The notes: a model not told the origin generated them from the sequence alone. DNA of 64,000 nt from Lunularia cruciata (GCA_948567375.1 OX419755.1:84462218-84526217); one strand, 5' to 3'. Positions 31,623-43,994 are shown, counted from the stretch's first letter. Translations and numbers: made by a program.

Positions 31623-33655
31623 TGTGATACCCGCATTCTTTTTTTTTATAAGTTTTGAAGAAGAAGTGAATTGAAAAACCAAATTGCAGCCAAAGGAAGA
31701 AGAAAAGAATGGACTTATGTGTCTTCAGAGTAAACCCAAAGAAGTTGACTTTGGGTCATAAGAGGAAGTACTTGGAGGGGACTTATAAAGAGACTAAACA
31801 AAAGAAGTGCATCTTTAGAGCGGGAAGTTCAGCCCGATACAAAGAAGTTGTAACAACTTTTTATCGAAGCAGACCAGCCAAGAAAGTACACTCAAAGAAA
31901 TGGTTGAGGTAGGAGAAGAATGCTTTGAGAGCAATAAGAACCAAACATGCAAAAGAAGTGAGAGTAGATTTCAAAATTGATTGAAGAATGATTATGCTTT
32001 GAAGCACTATAAAATTTAAACCGTGTTGGGGGAAATTGGACATGTCAAGATGGTATCTTGTCCCCCTAAATAGTTGCCCTACGGGCATGCAAGTCATGAA
32101 GCCAATTGAGAGTAAAATTTTCCAAAGTCCAAAAGGGATTAGAGTGTTGCATCTAAGAAGCTTTGATAGTAATAGTTGGATCTACTACCTTGTCCATTGA
32201 ATAAAGAAGGGCAAACAAAGGTATTGCAATAAACATTAGAATAATACTTGGAAAAATAGAGAGGAGATAGTCTTCCAATGTTGAAGAACTCATGAGCAAA
32301 TAATGGCAAAGAAGAGTAAGAATGCACTCATAATAAGGAGTTTTCCAATTTTGGCAATTAGATGTAGAAGCTCAAATCAAGTCCTAAGTAGACTTGATAT
32401 TACATTTCTAGCTTGGAACTAGAATGTGAGTTTTCTAGATTTCATGGCAGAGATAATGGCTAGTAATTGTGAGGAAGGCCTCAAAGTAATAGTGAAGAGA
32501 GGAAATCTGACTCATAGATTGAGTTGGATTGGAAGCTTGTCTTGGAAAGGAAGTGGGAGATGCAACCAAAGTCACCTTCTATTGGAAGTGTGAAGCTTCA
32601 AAAGAGACCACAAATATTAGTGGAAGAGAAGGTGAATTGGGCAAAGTGCTTCCATCAAAGAACAAGGTAGATGATTGTCAACTAGAGGATGTTTTATTGT
32701 TTGTAGCACATTTCTACCTCGGGTTAAATGTGCTGACAATAGAGGAGAAGCATCAAACGGTTTTGCATTTCCATCTTAATCTTTGACGTGAAGTGGATGA
32801 CAAGGAGCAACAATATATTTTGCAATTGCGGTCCAACAATGATCATTTCACTAGGACGGGATAGAGGAAGATGGTGGAAGGAAGAAGTCCAAAGATGAAG
32901 AAGTAGACTAAACCCAAAGGAGTTGTATTACTTCTTCCACCATGAAAGACACAAAGACTAAATCCACAAGGTAAGGAGCGGTGATGGACTCTTTGGGAAC
33001 AGAGTTTGAAGGAGAAATAGAGTCAAAGAGAGAAGATTCAAAAGAAGATGAACTCACATTGTAGAGCAAGGAGTTTGGTAGTGAGAGTGAAAGTGAAAAT
33101 GAAGTTCAACAGCCATTCAATGCAAGGATGGTAGAAGATGATGTGGAATTCCTTGCAGTGATTGATTGTATGAAAGGAGGAGATGCCCCTTGTTTGGAGT
33201 TAAATATAGAGGAGTTGGATGAACAGCCAAAGAAGGTAGTCCAAAAGGTAGTGAGGTCGAATAGATAATTGTAAGATGTAGTTGCAGGTCCAAGCCAAGA
33301 GAAGGGAGAAGAGGTGAGCTCATAAGAGATGATGTTGAAGGTATGAAGATCATGACTTTGAGGTAAGGACCTTGTTGAAGAAGTGGGGATGGAGGCCAAG
33401 TATGAAGATCAAGACATAGAAAAAAACTTTGGTGGAATGGCGTACTTATTAATGATTGTGTGTCCATTGCTGCTACAGTTGAAGTAGAAGAAGAAGGAGA
33501 TACATGAAGATCATCTAAAGGTAAAGGATGAGTTACAGGTGATGAGGTATTTGATTGAAGAAGCAAGAGAATTGAAGGAAAGGTTAACCCAGAGAGAAGA
33601 AGAAGCTAAAGAACTTTGGGTGGATGTAGTCTTATAGCAACAATTAATTTTGCAT
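31623..33655 (+). mobile_element. Family A 3' LTR L5 (3' truncated)
   Basis: Begins TGTGATACCCGCATTC after the purine tract and follows other family A LTRs into the U3 frame. It is cut at about 33655 by unrelated minus-strand retroelement sequence, so promoter and R-U5 are lost. Confidence 0.75.
32303..33640 (+). pseudogene. U3 protein of family A LTR (copy in L5)
   Basis: Starts MAKKSKNAL at 32303, parallel to MAKKVMNAL at 43995. It continues in broken frames through the FLAWN block, GLNVLTIEEKHQTVLHFHL (32720) and an acidic segment (EFGSESESENEVQ, about 33070) into the coiled coil near 33480-33600. It is more degraded than other copies and lacks the middle GYKVESYKDP block. Confidence 0.5.
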
Positions 33656-34332
33656 TTATCTCCCTCCTTCTTTGCACACTTGTTCTCTTCCTCCCCCGCT
33701 TTTACTCTTCTTCATCAAGCCAGTAAGGCCGTAAGGTATATTTATTGGCAATCTTTGTTTTCCAATGCGATTTCCATACCTTCCTCTTCAATTTGTCTCT
33801 CCATGTGATTTAGAGGTCACTTGTATGGAGGCCAAGGGCCTTTAAGATGACAAGCACAACAATTGATGACTATGTGCATAATTCTTCCATATTTGTAACA
33901 TTGTTGTTGTTCTCCTCGAGCTCCTTCTCCCCATGGGACTCCTTCTCTCCTTTCTTTGACCCATCCTTGTTCTCCTTGGAGAGGTCTTGCTCCAAAACCA
34001 AATGTTGCCCAATTCAACAGTAGTGGTCCATCAAAATGGTGTGTCTCGGCCCGATAGTTTTGCATCAGTGTTATCATTTCTCCTCCAATGAGAGTATCAC
34101 TAGCAACACTCCCATTTGCTCATGTTAGATGTATATAATCTTGATGTGGAATGGATTCAAGAATAGGAAGCTAGGTGTAGGAAATTGTCCTCCTGGTGCA
34201 TCCATCCCATCCGCTCTCTAAAGTTCTTTCCAAGTCTAGCATTTGCATTATGTTCTACACCTCAAATTACTCAATTTCAGTAGCTAGTGCTCTTCCAAGA
34301 GGGGTGATCCACTCTCTTGGATTAAAACACTT
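33656..34332 (-). pseudogene. Gag-like fragment of a minus-strand LTR retroelement
   Basis: Minus strand, just downstream of a tRNA-Met-type primer site. A frame at 34077-33820 reads MITLMQNYRAETHHFDG and later CYKYGRIMHIVINC, a CCHC knuckle whose second Cys has become Tyr. Stops surround it and no pol is present, so only the 5' end of the element survives. Confidence 0.5.
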
Positions 34333-34344
34333 GCTCTGATACCA
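34333..34344 (-). promoter_or_regulatory. Primer binding site for initiator Met tRNA
   Basis: GCTCTGATACCA on the + strand is TGGTATCAGAGC on the minus strand, the usual plant LTR-retrotransposon primer site. The minus-strand LTR ends three bases before it (TATTACAA). Confidence 0.8.
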
Positions 34345-34346
34345 TT

Positions 34347-34723
34347 GTAATACTCCAAGGACAAGAGCACCCTTCAAGAGAAATACAAGAGAGAAAACAT
34401 AGATTTCACACTCAATTCTCCAATGCTCCAAAGGAGCACCTTCTCTTTATTATATAGCCAAGGAGGATCTCCTCCATTGAAGCTCTACCATAGTATTAGG
34501 TACATGGATAGGTGACCTCTCAACAAGCTCAACCCTTAGATTGTCTGCTTGGATGGGTGACATATCAGTCTTGGTCCCATCTGATTGGTCAAATAGACTT
34601 TGACCAAAGGGAATCTTTTAGGGAATATTCTTGTAAGAATCTCAAAATCACATGGGTGAGGTACCGTTAGAAAGCTCTTGGTGAGACAAACCAAGGGGAG
34701 GGAAGGCTAGCCTTTCCTTCATT
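34347..34723 (-). repeat. 5' LTR of the minus-strand retroelement
   Basis: Between the primer site and the G-tract. On the minus strand it contains TATATAATAAAG (34445-34456) about 100 bp before the LTR end, a good core promoter. The outer border is not certain because the next element begins here. Confidence 0.5.
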
Positions 34724-34834
34724 GGGGGGGGGGGGGGGGGGAATGTGCACATTTTGAAGGCCTAATTCATCCTTTTAGGCCTTCAAAATTGCCTTTAAAG
34801 TTTTCAAGCCTATTTTGGCTTTTTCCTTATTAGT
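34724..34834 (+). mobile_element. G18 polypurine tract and LTR start of a + strand element
   Basis: 18 G (34724-34741) then AA and TGTGCACATTTTGAAGGCC, similar to 284-400. The LTR is cut at 34835 by the family A LTR. Confidence 0.5.
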
Positions 34835-35261
34835 TGTGGTACCCACATTTTTCATTTTAAACTAGTTTTGAAGAAGAAATGGCTTGCTAAAACCAAATTG
34901 AAACCAAATGGAGAAGAAATGAGTGCAAATTTGTGATTTGATCAGACCCAAGGAAGTCAATTTCATGTAAGAGGAAGAAGGGCTCGGTTTGGATCAGACC
35001 CGAAGAAGCTTACTTCGTGTCAGAGGAGGAAAAAACTTGGAGCAGACGTTAAGGAGGGCAAACCCAAAGGAGAAATAGAAGTGGTAGGTCAGGATTCTTG
35101 CGGGGGCTATATCTCAGTGACCACAACTCTAAATCACGCGTGTTATATCTCGTTGGAACCTTCTTGTTCATAGCTTTCTATTGCCACCAAAATTGCAAAG
35201 TTTGGAGGTCTGTATAAGAAGTTACAAGCATTTGAAGTTTCTAGAGTAGATGTACTTCGAG

Positions 35262-35289
35262 TTTAGGGTTTAGGGTTTAGGGTTTAGGG
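35262..35289 (+). repeat. Four telomere-type TTTAGGG heptamers
   Basis: Exactly four tandem TTTAGGG units inside LTR L6. The homologous place in L3 (about 21472-21500) has a degenerate CTTTGGA array, so the array may have grown locally rather than been added by telomerase. Confidence 0.9.
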
Positions 35290-35569
35290 TTTGGAGACTT
35301 TTGGTGAATGATCTTGGAGGGAATCTTTATACATCTACAGAAATACTAATTCTCAAGATTAATGATGGAGATAATCTTTCAACTTATGGATAAACTATCC
35401 ATGAGAGTTTGATTAATATGCACTCTAGGATTTGATGTTGCTATGGAAATCTTGGAGAAAATTGAACATTTTTTGTTCCCTAGGGTGGATTACTTTCAAA
35501 TGGTGTTAGTCATGTACATAATATTAGTTATAGAGTGAGAGAAAAAAAATATTGAGACAAAAGAAAGAT

Positions 35570-36586
35570 AGTGAAGGATTAAGATAGGAAAACTTCTGGT
35601 TTTTTTGGCAAGGATAAAGAAGATGTGGAGGTCTTTGTGAGAGATTTCAAGAGAGCTTGCATAAAAAGAAATGAGAGGAGGAAGAATGAATGGGTCTTAT
35701 TATTACTAGATTTCTTTGAGGATGCAACACTTACATGGTATGAGTCAGAATACCAAAAGAGAGAGAGGAGAGATGGGCAAGAAGAGTCTTGGGAAAGTTT
35801 GACTTCAGTACTCATTGAAAAATTTCTTCCAGATGAGAGTTATGAGAGATTGATGAGTGAGGTTACCTTTCTCAAACAAGGAGATAGAAAGAAAGTGAAA
35901 GTCTATGTAGAAAGAGTGGAGAAGTTAGAGTCCAGATTTTGCATAATGTTGAGGAAGGGTGGAGATGATTTGAAGACTATTATGATTGGCATAGAAGCTA
36001 TGCTCACCAAGAATTTTGTGGGAGGGTTGAGACCACAGATTAGAAGTAAGGTGAGATATGAAAAACCTTCTTCTAGGTTGAAGCTATCAAGATTGCAATT
36101 CGTATGGAAGAGAGTTTGGAAGGAGATGAGAATGATTTGGTGGTGAAGGAGGTTGTGCATCCTCCTCAAGGCTACAAGTATAATGGAACTTTTGATACTT
36201 TGGTGGCAAGGGTTTCACCACAAGTAGTAGTTGCTCCAATTCTTGCATTGCCACCAAAAGATCCACTTCAAACCATCACAAAACAACTTGCAGATCTCAA
36301 GATCAATGTGATGCAACTATGGGAGAAGAGAGAAGTGGACCAAAATGTAGGGCGAGGGCCTAAGAGTTATGGAAACTATCCATATAGAGGAGGCCAATGA
36401 CCCAACAATTTCAATAATAGAAATTGTTTTGATTGTGGAGGAAGAAGCCACATCCAAAGGAATTGTCCAAATTCCACTTACCATGGAGGAAGGGATTATG
36501 AGGGAGTCAATAGAGAGAAAGATGGGGGTAGTGAAACCCAAGTAGCTCCTAATCCAAAAAAAGTTAAGGAGATAGCATCTATAGAT
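35570..36586 (+). pseudogene. gag: Gag of the family B fragment
   Basis: Starts with KLLVFLARIKKM in a damaged N-terminus. From 35625 it is open, with FFEDATLTWYESEYQKRERR, FLPDESYERLMSEVTFLKQG and FVGGLRPQIRSKVRYEKPSS, then shifts frame to 36104 (MEESLEGDENDLVVKEVVHP). The nucleocapsid knuckle CFDCGGRSHIQRNC at 36424 is intact in a third segment. This copy is the better of the two for gag structure. Confidence 0.8.
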
Positions 36587-37700
36587 GTGGTTGAGAGCAA
36601 TTATGAGAAGGGAGAGTGCTCAAACTCAAAGGGTCTTAATTTGGAGCTTTTGGCACAAGAGAAGAAGAGAGCTCATTTTGCAAAGGAAGCACATTCTTCT
36701 CAAGGATTTATTCCTAGCAATGATACTCTAATGTCTACTAGGAGCACTTGCACCTCAACACAATTAACAATAAAGATGCTAAGAAAGAAGTTGGGAATAG
36801 AGGACCTCTTGATCTCAAAGCAACAATGGAACTACAATATGTTGGAAGATGTTAGTAGTCACAAGGGTAACATCATAGTGGGCCAATTGATTGCTTTGAA
36901 CCCTACCTTGAGAAAGGAGCTTAGAGGTGGTTTGAGTTCAATAAGAAGCAAGAGGAAGAAGAAGGCAAAAGCTCCAGTATCAATGGGGGTGGTGGATACC
37001 AAACCAGCACCATGGGAGGCTTGTGAATATGCTTCCAAGATTGATGTGAGAGTGAATGGTCACAACATCAAGGATGCATTGGTTGATGGAGGATTAGCAA
37101 TGAATGCCATGTCAAAAAGGTTGGTGGAGAAGTTAGGTATGATTCCTTCTAGACTTTCAACATTTGTGGTGAGCATGGCAAACAAGCAACAAGTTTGACC
37201 ATTAGGGGTGATGGATAAGATGGTAGTTTCAATTATAGGAGTCCAAATCTCATGACTTTTCAAGTCTTGAAGGATTCAAGCTATGATTTACTTCTTGGGA
37301 GGCCATGGTTGATAGCAGCATGCACAACTGATTGATGGCACAAAGGGTATTTGAGAATTGAGCCATCAAACCATAGAGTCACAGTTCTTGTAACTAACAC
37401 CACCAACACTTCACATTAAGATACACCATCTTCTTATTGATGGGAACCAAATTTTGAAGAAGGAGCTTTAGGTGTGGACACTAGCATGGAAGAGGAGACT
37501 TCCATGAGAAGAATGAATTTGAATTTGATTCAAATGTGTATCCTTTGTGTGCTATGAATTTTGCACCTAAGCCAAAGGTTTTGAAGGACCCAGATAAATC
37601 ACCATTGACACTTGAGGAGATAGAGAAGAGGTTATTGACCTCAAATATGGTCCAAATGTTACCAAAGAGAAGGTAAGATTTGAGGAGATTTTCTGCAAGT
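36587..37700 (+). pseudogene. Protease region of the family B fragment
   Basis: Open for 203 codons to 37198. The linker contains MLEDVSSHKGNIIVGQLIAL and KAKAPVSMGVVDTKPAPWEA, followed by the active site DALVDGGLAMNAM at about 37072. After a stop, TFQVLKDSSYDLLLGRPWLI (37257-37315) is the typical second half of a retropepsin. It supplies the part missing from the minus-strand family B copy. Confidence 0.75.
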
Positions 37701-38427
37701 TCATCCATGTGTTTGCTTTCAATTACAAGGATCTAAAGGAAGTCACCTTGGAGGAGCATAAAATAGAGGTAGAATCACATGCAAGACCAATCCGCCAAAA
37801 GCAACATTGCATTAGTCCACCAATATCGTTGGTTGTGTAGGAGGACATTGATAAGTTCAAGGAGGTAGGATTTATCTTTGAGGTGGAGAATTCAAAATGG
37901 GTGTCTCCAATTGTCATTGTGAAGAAAAAGAATGGCAAGCTTTGGGTATGTGTGGATTACAAGAAGCTCAATGTTGTTACCAAGAAAGACTACTACCTGT
38001 TGGCATTCATTGATGAGATCTTGGAGGAGGTTGCAAGGCATGAGAGGTATAGTTTTGGAGATGGTTATAGTGGATATAACCAAATCAAGATTGCACCAGA
38101 GCATCAACAACTCACCACATTCATCACACCTTGAGGAACTTACACTTTCAAGGTCATGCCTTTTGGGCTTCGCAATGCTCCAGCCATATTCTAATGGTTC
38201 ATGAAAAAGGTATTTGAACCTTTTATTGGGAAATTTGTGAGAGACTTCATTGATGACTTTTGTGTCTATGGGAGCAAGGAGGAGCAATTTGAGCACCCAA
38301 TCAAGGTCTTGCAATACTTGGATGAAGCAAATGCATCACTCAGCCCAAAGAAGTGTATTTTTGGATGTGAAGAAGGTCTACTTTTGGAGCACATCATCTC
38401 CAAGGATGAAATAGCAATTGATCTTCA
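37701..38427 (+). pseudogene. pol: RT N-terminal two thirds of the family B fragment
   Basis: VENSKWVSPIVIVKKKNGKL, then WVCVDYKKLN, DGYSGYNQIKIAPEHQQ, VMPFGLRNAPA (with a stop in the next residues) and the catalytic IDDFCVYGSKEEQ at 38251. It ends at EHIISKDEIAIDLQ, where the LTR resumes. Frames are mostly open, with two stops and one shift. Confidence 0.8.
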
Positions 38428-39317
38428 GGAGATGAGATTTGAAGAGGCAAGTATGAAGAAGTGCATTGTCATTTTGGATTTGCAGGTTGGTAAAGTTATT
38501 GTAAAATGGTATTTTTATTAGATAACTATCAGTGCTCTGCTTATTTAAAGGATGCATTTGCAATCTTATGTTGTTCAGTATTCCAAATTTTTTGAAGATA
38601 GATAAAGCAAAGTGTTAGGCTCAATGCTCGTCGCTTGAGCTTAATTGTGAGTATCAAGTGTGTGTGTGTGTGTGTATTTGTGAGTATGTGGAGAATTTTG
38701 AAGTGCAAATCAATGTGCTTGTTGGATGTTAGATTCTGCAGCCTTGATCTTCATTCTATGTGTTTGATCTTGAGTGAAGTGCAATAAAAGCAATGCCTTG
38801 ACAGATTTGAGAGGAATTGTAGTGTTGATAGTATTCTACATTTGTGAGTGCAATGTGAGTTTGATGTGAAGCAATTTTGATCAAGGAAGCTGTACCTTCA
38901 ATAAAGGGGTGGAACACAATTCTAAGGTGAATTTGTTTCACAATGAAGTAGCCATCTTCCAAAGAATCTGAATCATCACAATCAAAGTTGGTTTAGAGAG
39001 ATTGGATAGTATTGTGATTAAGGAGTGTTAATTTGTGATAAGACTATGAATTAGTGCTTGTTACTCTCTTCTAGGTGTGGTTTCTACCTGAGGGATTAAA
39101 GAAGAACTCAAGAAGAACTACATTGTGAATTTTTTTACTTTGCACTTGACCATTTTTTACTTGTATCTCCATGGGAGTGAACTCTATTTACTTGATTACT
39201 GAAAAAGTGATACTTGTTGGGTTGTCACATGATCTTTTGCACTGCTACTAGGGATAAAAATCTTGGAATTGGAAGAATCAAAGCAAAAATTTTAAATTGG
39301 GCATTCAATCAATATGA

Positions 39318-41140
39318 ATGTCTACATCAAGAGAAAAATGGGAAGAGATAGCTCATAAAAAAATGTTGCATCGTGAAGAAGAAGAAGAATGCCAAAAGCA
39401 CCATATCACCTTTGACAAAGCTAAGAAGGAGGCATTGGATTTGCAATTTGTTCACAAAGTTCAAGAAGGCTTGAAAGACCTCAAGCAGAAGAAACAAGAG
39501 ATTGGGTGGCAAGGCTACTTTGCATCACCAAATCCCAAAAAGAAGAAAGATGCAAGTGGACAAACATATTTGATATGACCCAGTACACTGACTTCCTCAA
39601 AAGCTATCAAGGGAGCAGGTTTCATAAAAGAATTCATTTGTGAAAAGATAGCACAAATTCTAACAAAAGAAGAGTGTCAATATCTTCTTCATACGATTCC
39701 TTGACTTGTTTGAAGGAATCTAAAAGAGGCAAAAGAAGATATTGAACCTCTATCTCCAACTTGGGGTTGAAGTCAACATACCAGCAAAAGAACCATCTAT
39801 CAACAAAGACCCCATCTTGAACTTGGTGAACCCCTGGGCTGAATTCAACATACAATCACCAGCCAATACCTTGGGTCCATCAAGCCCCACTTTACCACAA
39901 CCTATTTTCTAGAGTCTTAAATGACTTCATTACTCGTAACTTGATAAGCCTACCAGAAGTACAAGAGGATGGAACAAGATGAAGATCCTGATGAATTCAT
40001 CAAAGAATCTGAAATCATCTGCTTTGCCAATAAGGAGCATGACTCTGCTGAACGGCTGCACATTTTATGAAGCCTACTCCAAAGAAAGATCAGAGCTGGT
40101 ATATGCATGTAACCCAAAAGAGGTACAGCCCAACCGACTAGGCGGACTTGAGAAACAACTTCCAAGAAGTTGATTACAACATGAGTGTCTTTGCAACACT
40201 CAATGATTTGGAATAGAGGGAAGAAGGAGAAGTTGAGAGACTACTCTGAGCCATTCATGGCCTTACTGAACCAAGTTCCGCAGCAATCTAGTGTGGTAGG
40301 TTACTCCAATGCTCAAGCCATCACCTGGTTCCTCGGAGGTTTGTCACTAGAGATTTGTATCTTTGCTAGGGAGAGGAATGTAACTTCCTTAGACAAAGTC
40401 CTCAAACATGTTGCTCGGTACAAGGTGGCCCATTCTCATTCTTCTAGAAACTAAAGAAACCAAGAGAAGAAAGGCAAGAAGCCCAGACAAAGAGCTTCTT
40501 GTAGTACATCCTCTTCTTTAGGGGAATCTTCTACATCTTCAAGTTCTTCTTTGGAATCCAAAGAAGATTCAAAGCCAAGGAGAATACAAAGACAAGGAGG
40601 AAAGAAGCCATTGATACCCCAAATAAAAGTGTAAATAAGACAGAAAATAAGCTAGAGACTCTGATTAAAGAGTTTATGGATTTCAAGATCTAGATGATTG
40701 GGACAAAGGACCAAAGGAAGCCTCCTTCATTTGGCAGACCAAATGTATGGTGCATTGCGTGTGGCAAGTCAGGTCATGCCAACACGGATTGTCTCACCTA
40801 TAATGCATTTCCAATGCAACAAATTGATTGGGTTTCAAGCTAGGACCAAAGTGAGCAAGAAGAGGTAGTGTACCATACCCAAGAGGTACAACTTCAAGTG
40901 AGCACATCATATCAAGGTCTGAGATATGGACCAAGGGAGAATAACAATGCTCCTCCACAAAGACCACCGATGGGTGGCCAAAATAGGCCTCAAAATGTTG
41001 CATTGGATGCATGTTCTAATTGTGACTCTATGGGCCATTGGTCTCCAAATTGCCCTGAGCCAAGGTATCAGGTTAGGTATGTTCCACTTTGTGGAAATTG
41101 TAAAGGATTGGGCCACACTAGAAATTAGTGCCACCACCTA
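39318..41140 (+). pseudogene. gag: Gag of element A1
   Basis: Starts MSTSREKWEEIAHKKMLHRE with a charged helical N-terminus. The capsid block FANKEHDSAERLHIL, then SSWYMHVTQKRYSPTD, matches A2. Three zinc knuckles lie at the end: CIACGKSGHANTDC (40751), CSNCDSMGHWSPNC (41014) and CGNCKGLGHTRN-stop-C (41092). A Lys/Arg and Ser-rich linker precedes them. Many stops, at least four frameshifts. Confidence 0.75.
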
Positions 41141-41179
41141 ACCCGAAGCCACCAATGAAGTATGTACAGACCTCAACTA

Positions 41180-42662
41180 AGTGTGTTGCGAAGTAGTCAA
41201 AAGGGGATACAAATGTAAATTGCATAACACTTGAGGAGGAAAGACCTCAAGAAGGGAGTCTGGCTTCTTAAGGCAAATGGCCAGACTTCAAAATTTTGAA
41301 GGTTGAGACACTCATGGGTAAGAAGAAGCATGATCCCAAAGAGGCAAGAACTACTTCTTTGTCTTCATGAAAGGTGAAGAGGCTGCGCCCAAAAGTTATT
41401 CTTTCTGCAAATAAGAAGAAAATTCTTGCCAAAGCCAAAGCCAAAGCTTTGCAGAAAGAAATCCAAGAAGCAGTACAAAGAACTCGGGAGATGAGTTTGG
41501 AGGAGGACATGAAGATGAAGCCTCCCGTTTTTCAGGCAAACATCAGATCCAAAGTAAAGAATTTGATCCAAGCCAAGGTGGGTAAAACCAAAGAACCTTA
41601 GGTCAAGACTACTAATACTCCAATCACCATCATGAAGCACCCCAAAGTCCAATTTGAATGAGGAGAGACTTCAAACCCAAAGAAAAAAGTGAAGAAGGTG
41701 AAGTCGAGGGGAGTACTCCTATATGATATTGTGGCAGATTTGGCGTCCATGAATGCAAACATCACATTTAAGCAATTGTGGGAGGACAATAAGCTATACA
41801 AGAAGCAATTGAGTGCAGCTCTCAAGAAAGTAAGAGAAATGACCAAAAAGGACTTGCAAGCAATTTATCGTATCAAATGAGAAGATTTAGGATCTCCCAA
41901 AGTAGATGCCAAGATTGTGGGTTGCATGATAATATTGATGCCCATTGATTTTGGTTTTGATGTTATGTTAATGTCATGACTAAGAATACTTCAAACCGGT
42001 TGGGATATCATACCTTTGAGCCAACACCCAAAATTCTAAAGTTTGCGGATCAAAACAAAAGATGGCCTTTGAGCATGCTATCAAATATTACCATGATCAT
42101 TGGAGGAGTGCCCTTCAAGTTGAATTATATTGTGTTGCAACTAGTAACCAAAATTGGTTACCCTCTGTTGATTGGAAGGCCTTGGTTGTACAATGCCAAA
42201 GTTGTTGTAGATTGGCACCAGCAAAAGTTGAGGTTCAAGGACATCTTGTCCAAAGACCAAAAGGTAGTGTTTGTGAGTTGGATGAAGGTTCCCCACCTCA
42301 GGGAAACAACTTTGTCTAAAGATGAAGATGAATCCAAAGATTCATCAGCTTTGTCTTCAAACGATTCCAAAGACAAAGTCCAAGTCAATTACTTAGAGTG
42401 CTACAAGATAGAGGTTGAAGACAAAGATCCATACATCACCTTGGGTAAAAATGATTTGGAGGAAGGAGGTTTGACTGCAGTACAACTTGGGTTAAGCCAA
42501 GTCAATCCCGTGGAAGGGGAGTCATCAACCTTGATGACTGTCAAGACATTGTCTTGTCCGAGGCAAAATTTTGAAGATTTCAAAGATAGTCACTTTGGAG
42601 GAGTTGGCATGATACATTGCTCTGTTTATAGAGTACCAAGATGTATTTGCCTGGTCTATTGA
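41180..42662 (+). pseudogene. Protease region of element A1
   Basis: A basic linker (RPKVILSANKKKILAKAKAK; FKQLWEDNKLYKKQLSAALK) leads to a retropepsin. The active-site area reads MPIDFGFDVMLM in a broken frame at about 41940. The second half, GYPLLIGRPWLYNAKVVVDW (42157), is open for 228 codons from 41976. It ends just before RT. Confidence 0.7.
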
Positions 42663-43424
42663 TCAAATGTGGGGTATTCCACACCAATTTGGAGAACATC
42701 AGATTGATCTTGTTGAAGGTGCACTTCCGGTGTGGCAAAGACAATACCGCTTGAACCCAATGTACTCACTTTGGTGAAAGATGAAATTGACAAGAACTTA
42801 GGGGCCAGAATAATCTTTCTATCTTGAGTAGGGAGTGGGTTTCTCCCATTATCATTGTTCCAAAGAAGAAGACTAGGAAGATTCAAGTGTGCTAAGATTT
42901 TTGCAAGCTGAATGTAGTCATGCAAAAAGCTCATCATCCCTTGCCTTTCATTGGTACAATTTTAGACAAAGTAGCTGGTCATCCTTGCTATAGTTTTCTT
43001 GATGGATTTTTAGGCTATAATCAAGTATCCATCAGAGAAGAGTACAAGGACAAAACCACATTCACTACCAATTGGGGCACTCTTGCTTACAATCAAATGC
43101 CCTTTGGGTTGTGTAATGCTCCCACTACTTTCCAATGGATGATGAATGTCATCTCCAAAGATTTTCTGCACAAATTTGTGGAAGTCTTCATTGATGATTT
43201 TTGTGTGTTTGGGCTAAGAGAACTATTTTTGGATTACCTTTGCCAAAATTTTCAAAGGTGTCATTTTGTTGGGGTGTCATCACACTCGGAGAAATGCTTC
43301 TTTGCAATGAAGGAAGGAACACTTCTAGGGCATTGGGTGTCAAGACAAGGTATTGAAGTTGATGTCAAGAAGGTGAAAGTCTCTCAACTTTGGAATCTCC
43401 TCAAACCATTTGGGTGTTGAGGGC
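42663..43424 (+). pseudogene. pol: Reverse transcriptase of element A1 (left part)
   Basis: Degraded up to 42920, then open for 166 codons: HHPLPFIGTILDKVAGHPCY, SFLDGFLGYNQVSI, MPFGLCNAPTTFQWMM, the catalytic FIDDFCVFG at about 43190 and GTLLGHWVSRQGIEVD. This wording is typical of Athila/Tat-branch gypsy RTs. It breaks at 43424 and resumes at 54806 after the nested A2. Confidence 0.85.
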
Positions 43425-43994
43425 TGTCGTGCCCACATTTTTTGTTTTTTTTTTGTTTTGATAGCATTTGAAGAAGAAGTAAGCAAGAAAGCCAAATTGT
43501 GAAAGAAAGAATGGACGGGAGTGTCTTTGGAGGAAATCCAAAGAAGTTGACTTTGGATCCGATGATGGAAGTACTCAGAAGAGGAGAACAATGGATTGAG
43601 TCCAAAGAGCATCGTCTTTGGATCAAGAAGCAAAGGCCAATACAAAGACCATCTAACAACCTTTGCACGTGGCAAGAAAGTATACTTCAAGAAATGGCAA
43701 AGGCAAAAGAAGCATGTCTTCACAATGACAGGACAACAACACGCAAAAGAAGGGGAAGGCGATTTTGAAATTGACTAAAGAATGACTGCAATTTGAGGTA
43801 ATATAAAATTGCATTTGCGCAGGGGCAAGTTGAATATGTCAAGTAGATTTCTTGTCCCTCTAAGTAGTCATCCTGCAGTAATGCGTGTCAAGAAGCCAAC
43901 TAAGAGTGAAAATTTCTGAAATCCAGAAGAGGTTAGAGTGTCTCGTCTTGAAGAAGGAATAATCTTCTAGTGCCAAAGAACGAGAGAGCAGATC

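Larger units (their letters stand above)
35297..38427 (+). mobile_element. Family B fragment inside an LTR
   Basis: Collinear with the minus-strand family B element from the VKDLGEG block (27400) through gag, protease and RT to LGHIISKDA (about 20560). Both ends are inside coding sequence and adjoin family A LTR text directly. No LTR of its own and no target duplication was seen. Confidence 0.75.
34835..39230 (+). mobile_element. Family A 5' LTR L6 of element A1, carrying a family B fragment
   Basis: Begins TGTGGTACCCACATTTTTC at 34835 and ends GGGTTGTCACA at 39230, immediately before A1 gag. Between 35297 and 38427 the LTR is replaced by family B gag-protease-RT. The missing LTR part would contain most of the U3 frame. 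R-U5 with TATTTAAAG at 38542-38550 is present, as is a short (GT)n run at 38658-38676. Confidence 0.7.
39231..43424 (+). mobile_element. Element A1 internal region, left part
   Basis: Begins after LTR L6 with a decayed primer site (TTTTGCACTGCTACTAGGG against TTTTTGGCACCGTTGCCGAGG in A2). It continues with gag, protease and RT, and is cut in the RT gene at 43424 by the start of LTR L7. The right part resumes at 54806. Confidence 0.8.

Noticed and set aside
35262-35289. TTTAGGG repeats as a chromosome end or fusion point
   Set aside because: Only four units, inside an LTR, with normal LTR sequence on the left and family B on the right.
38658-38676. (GT)n run as a notable feature
   Set aside because: A short microsatellite in R-U5 of one LTR; ordinary slippage.
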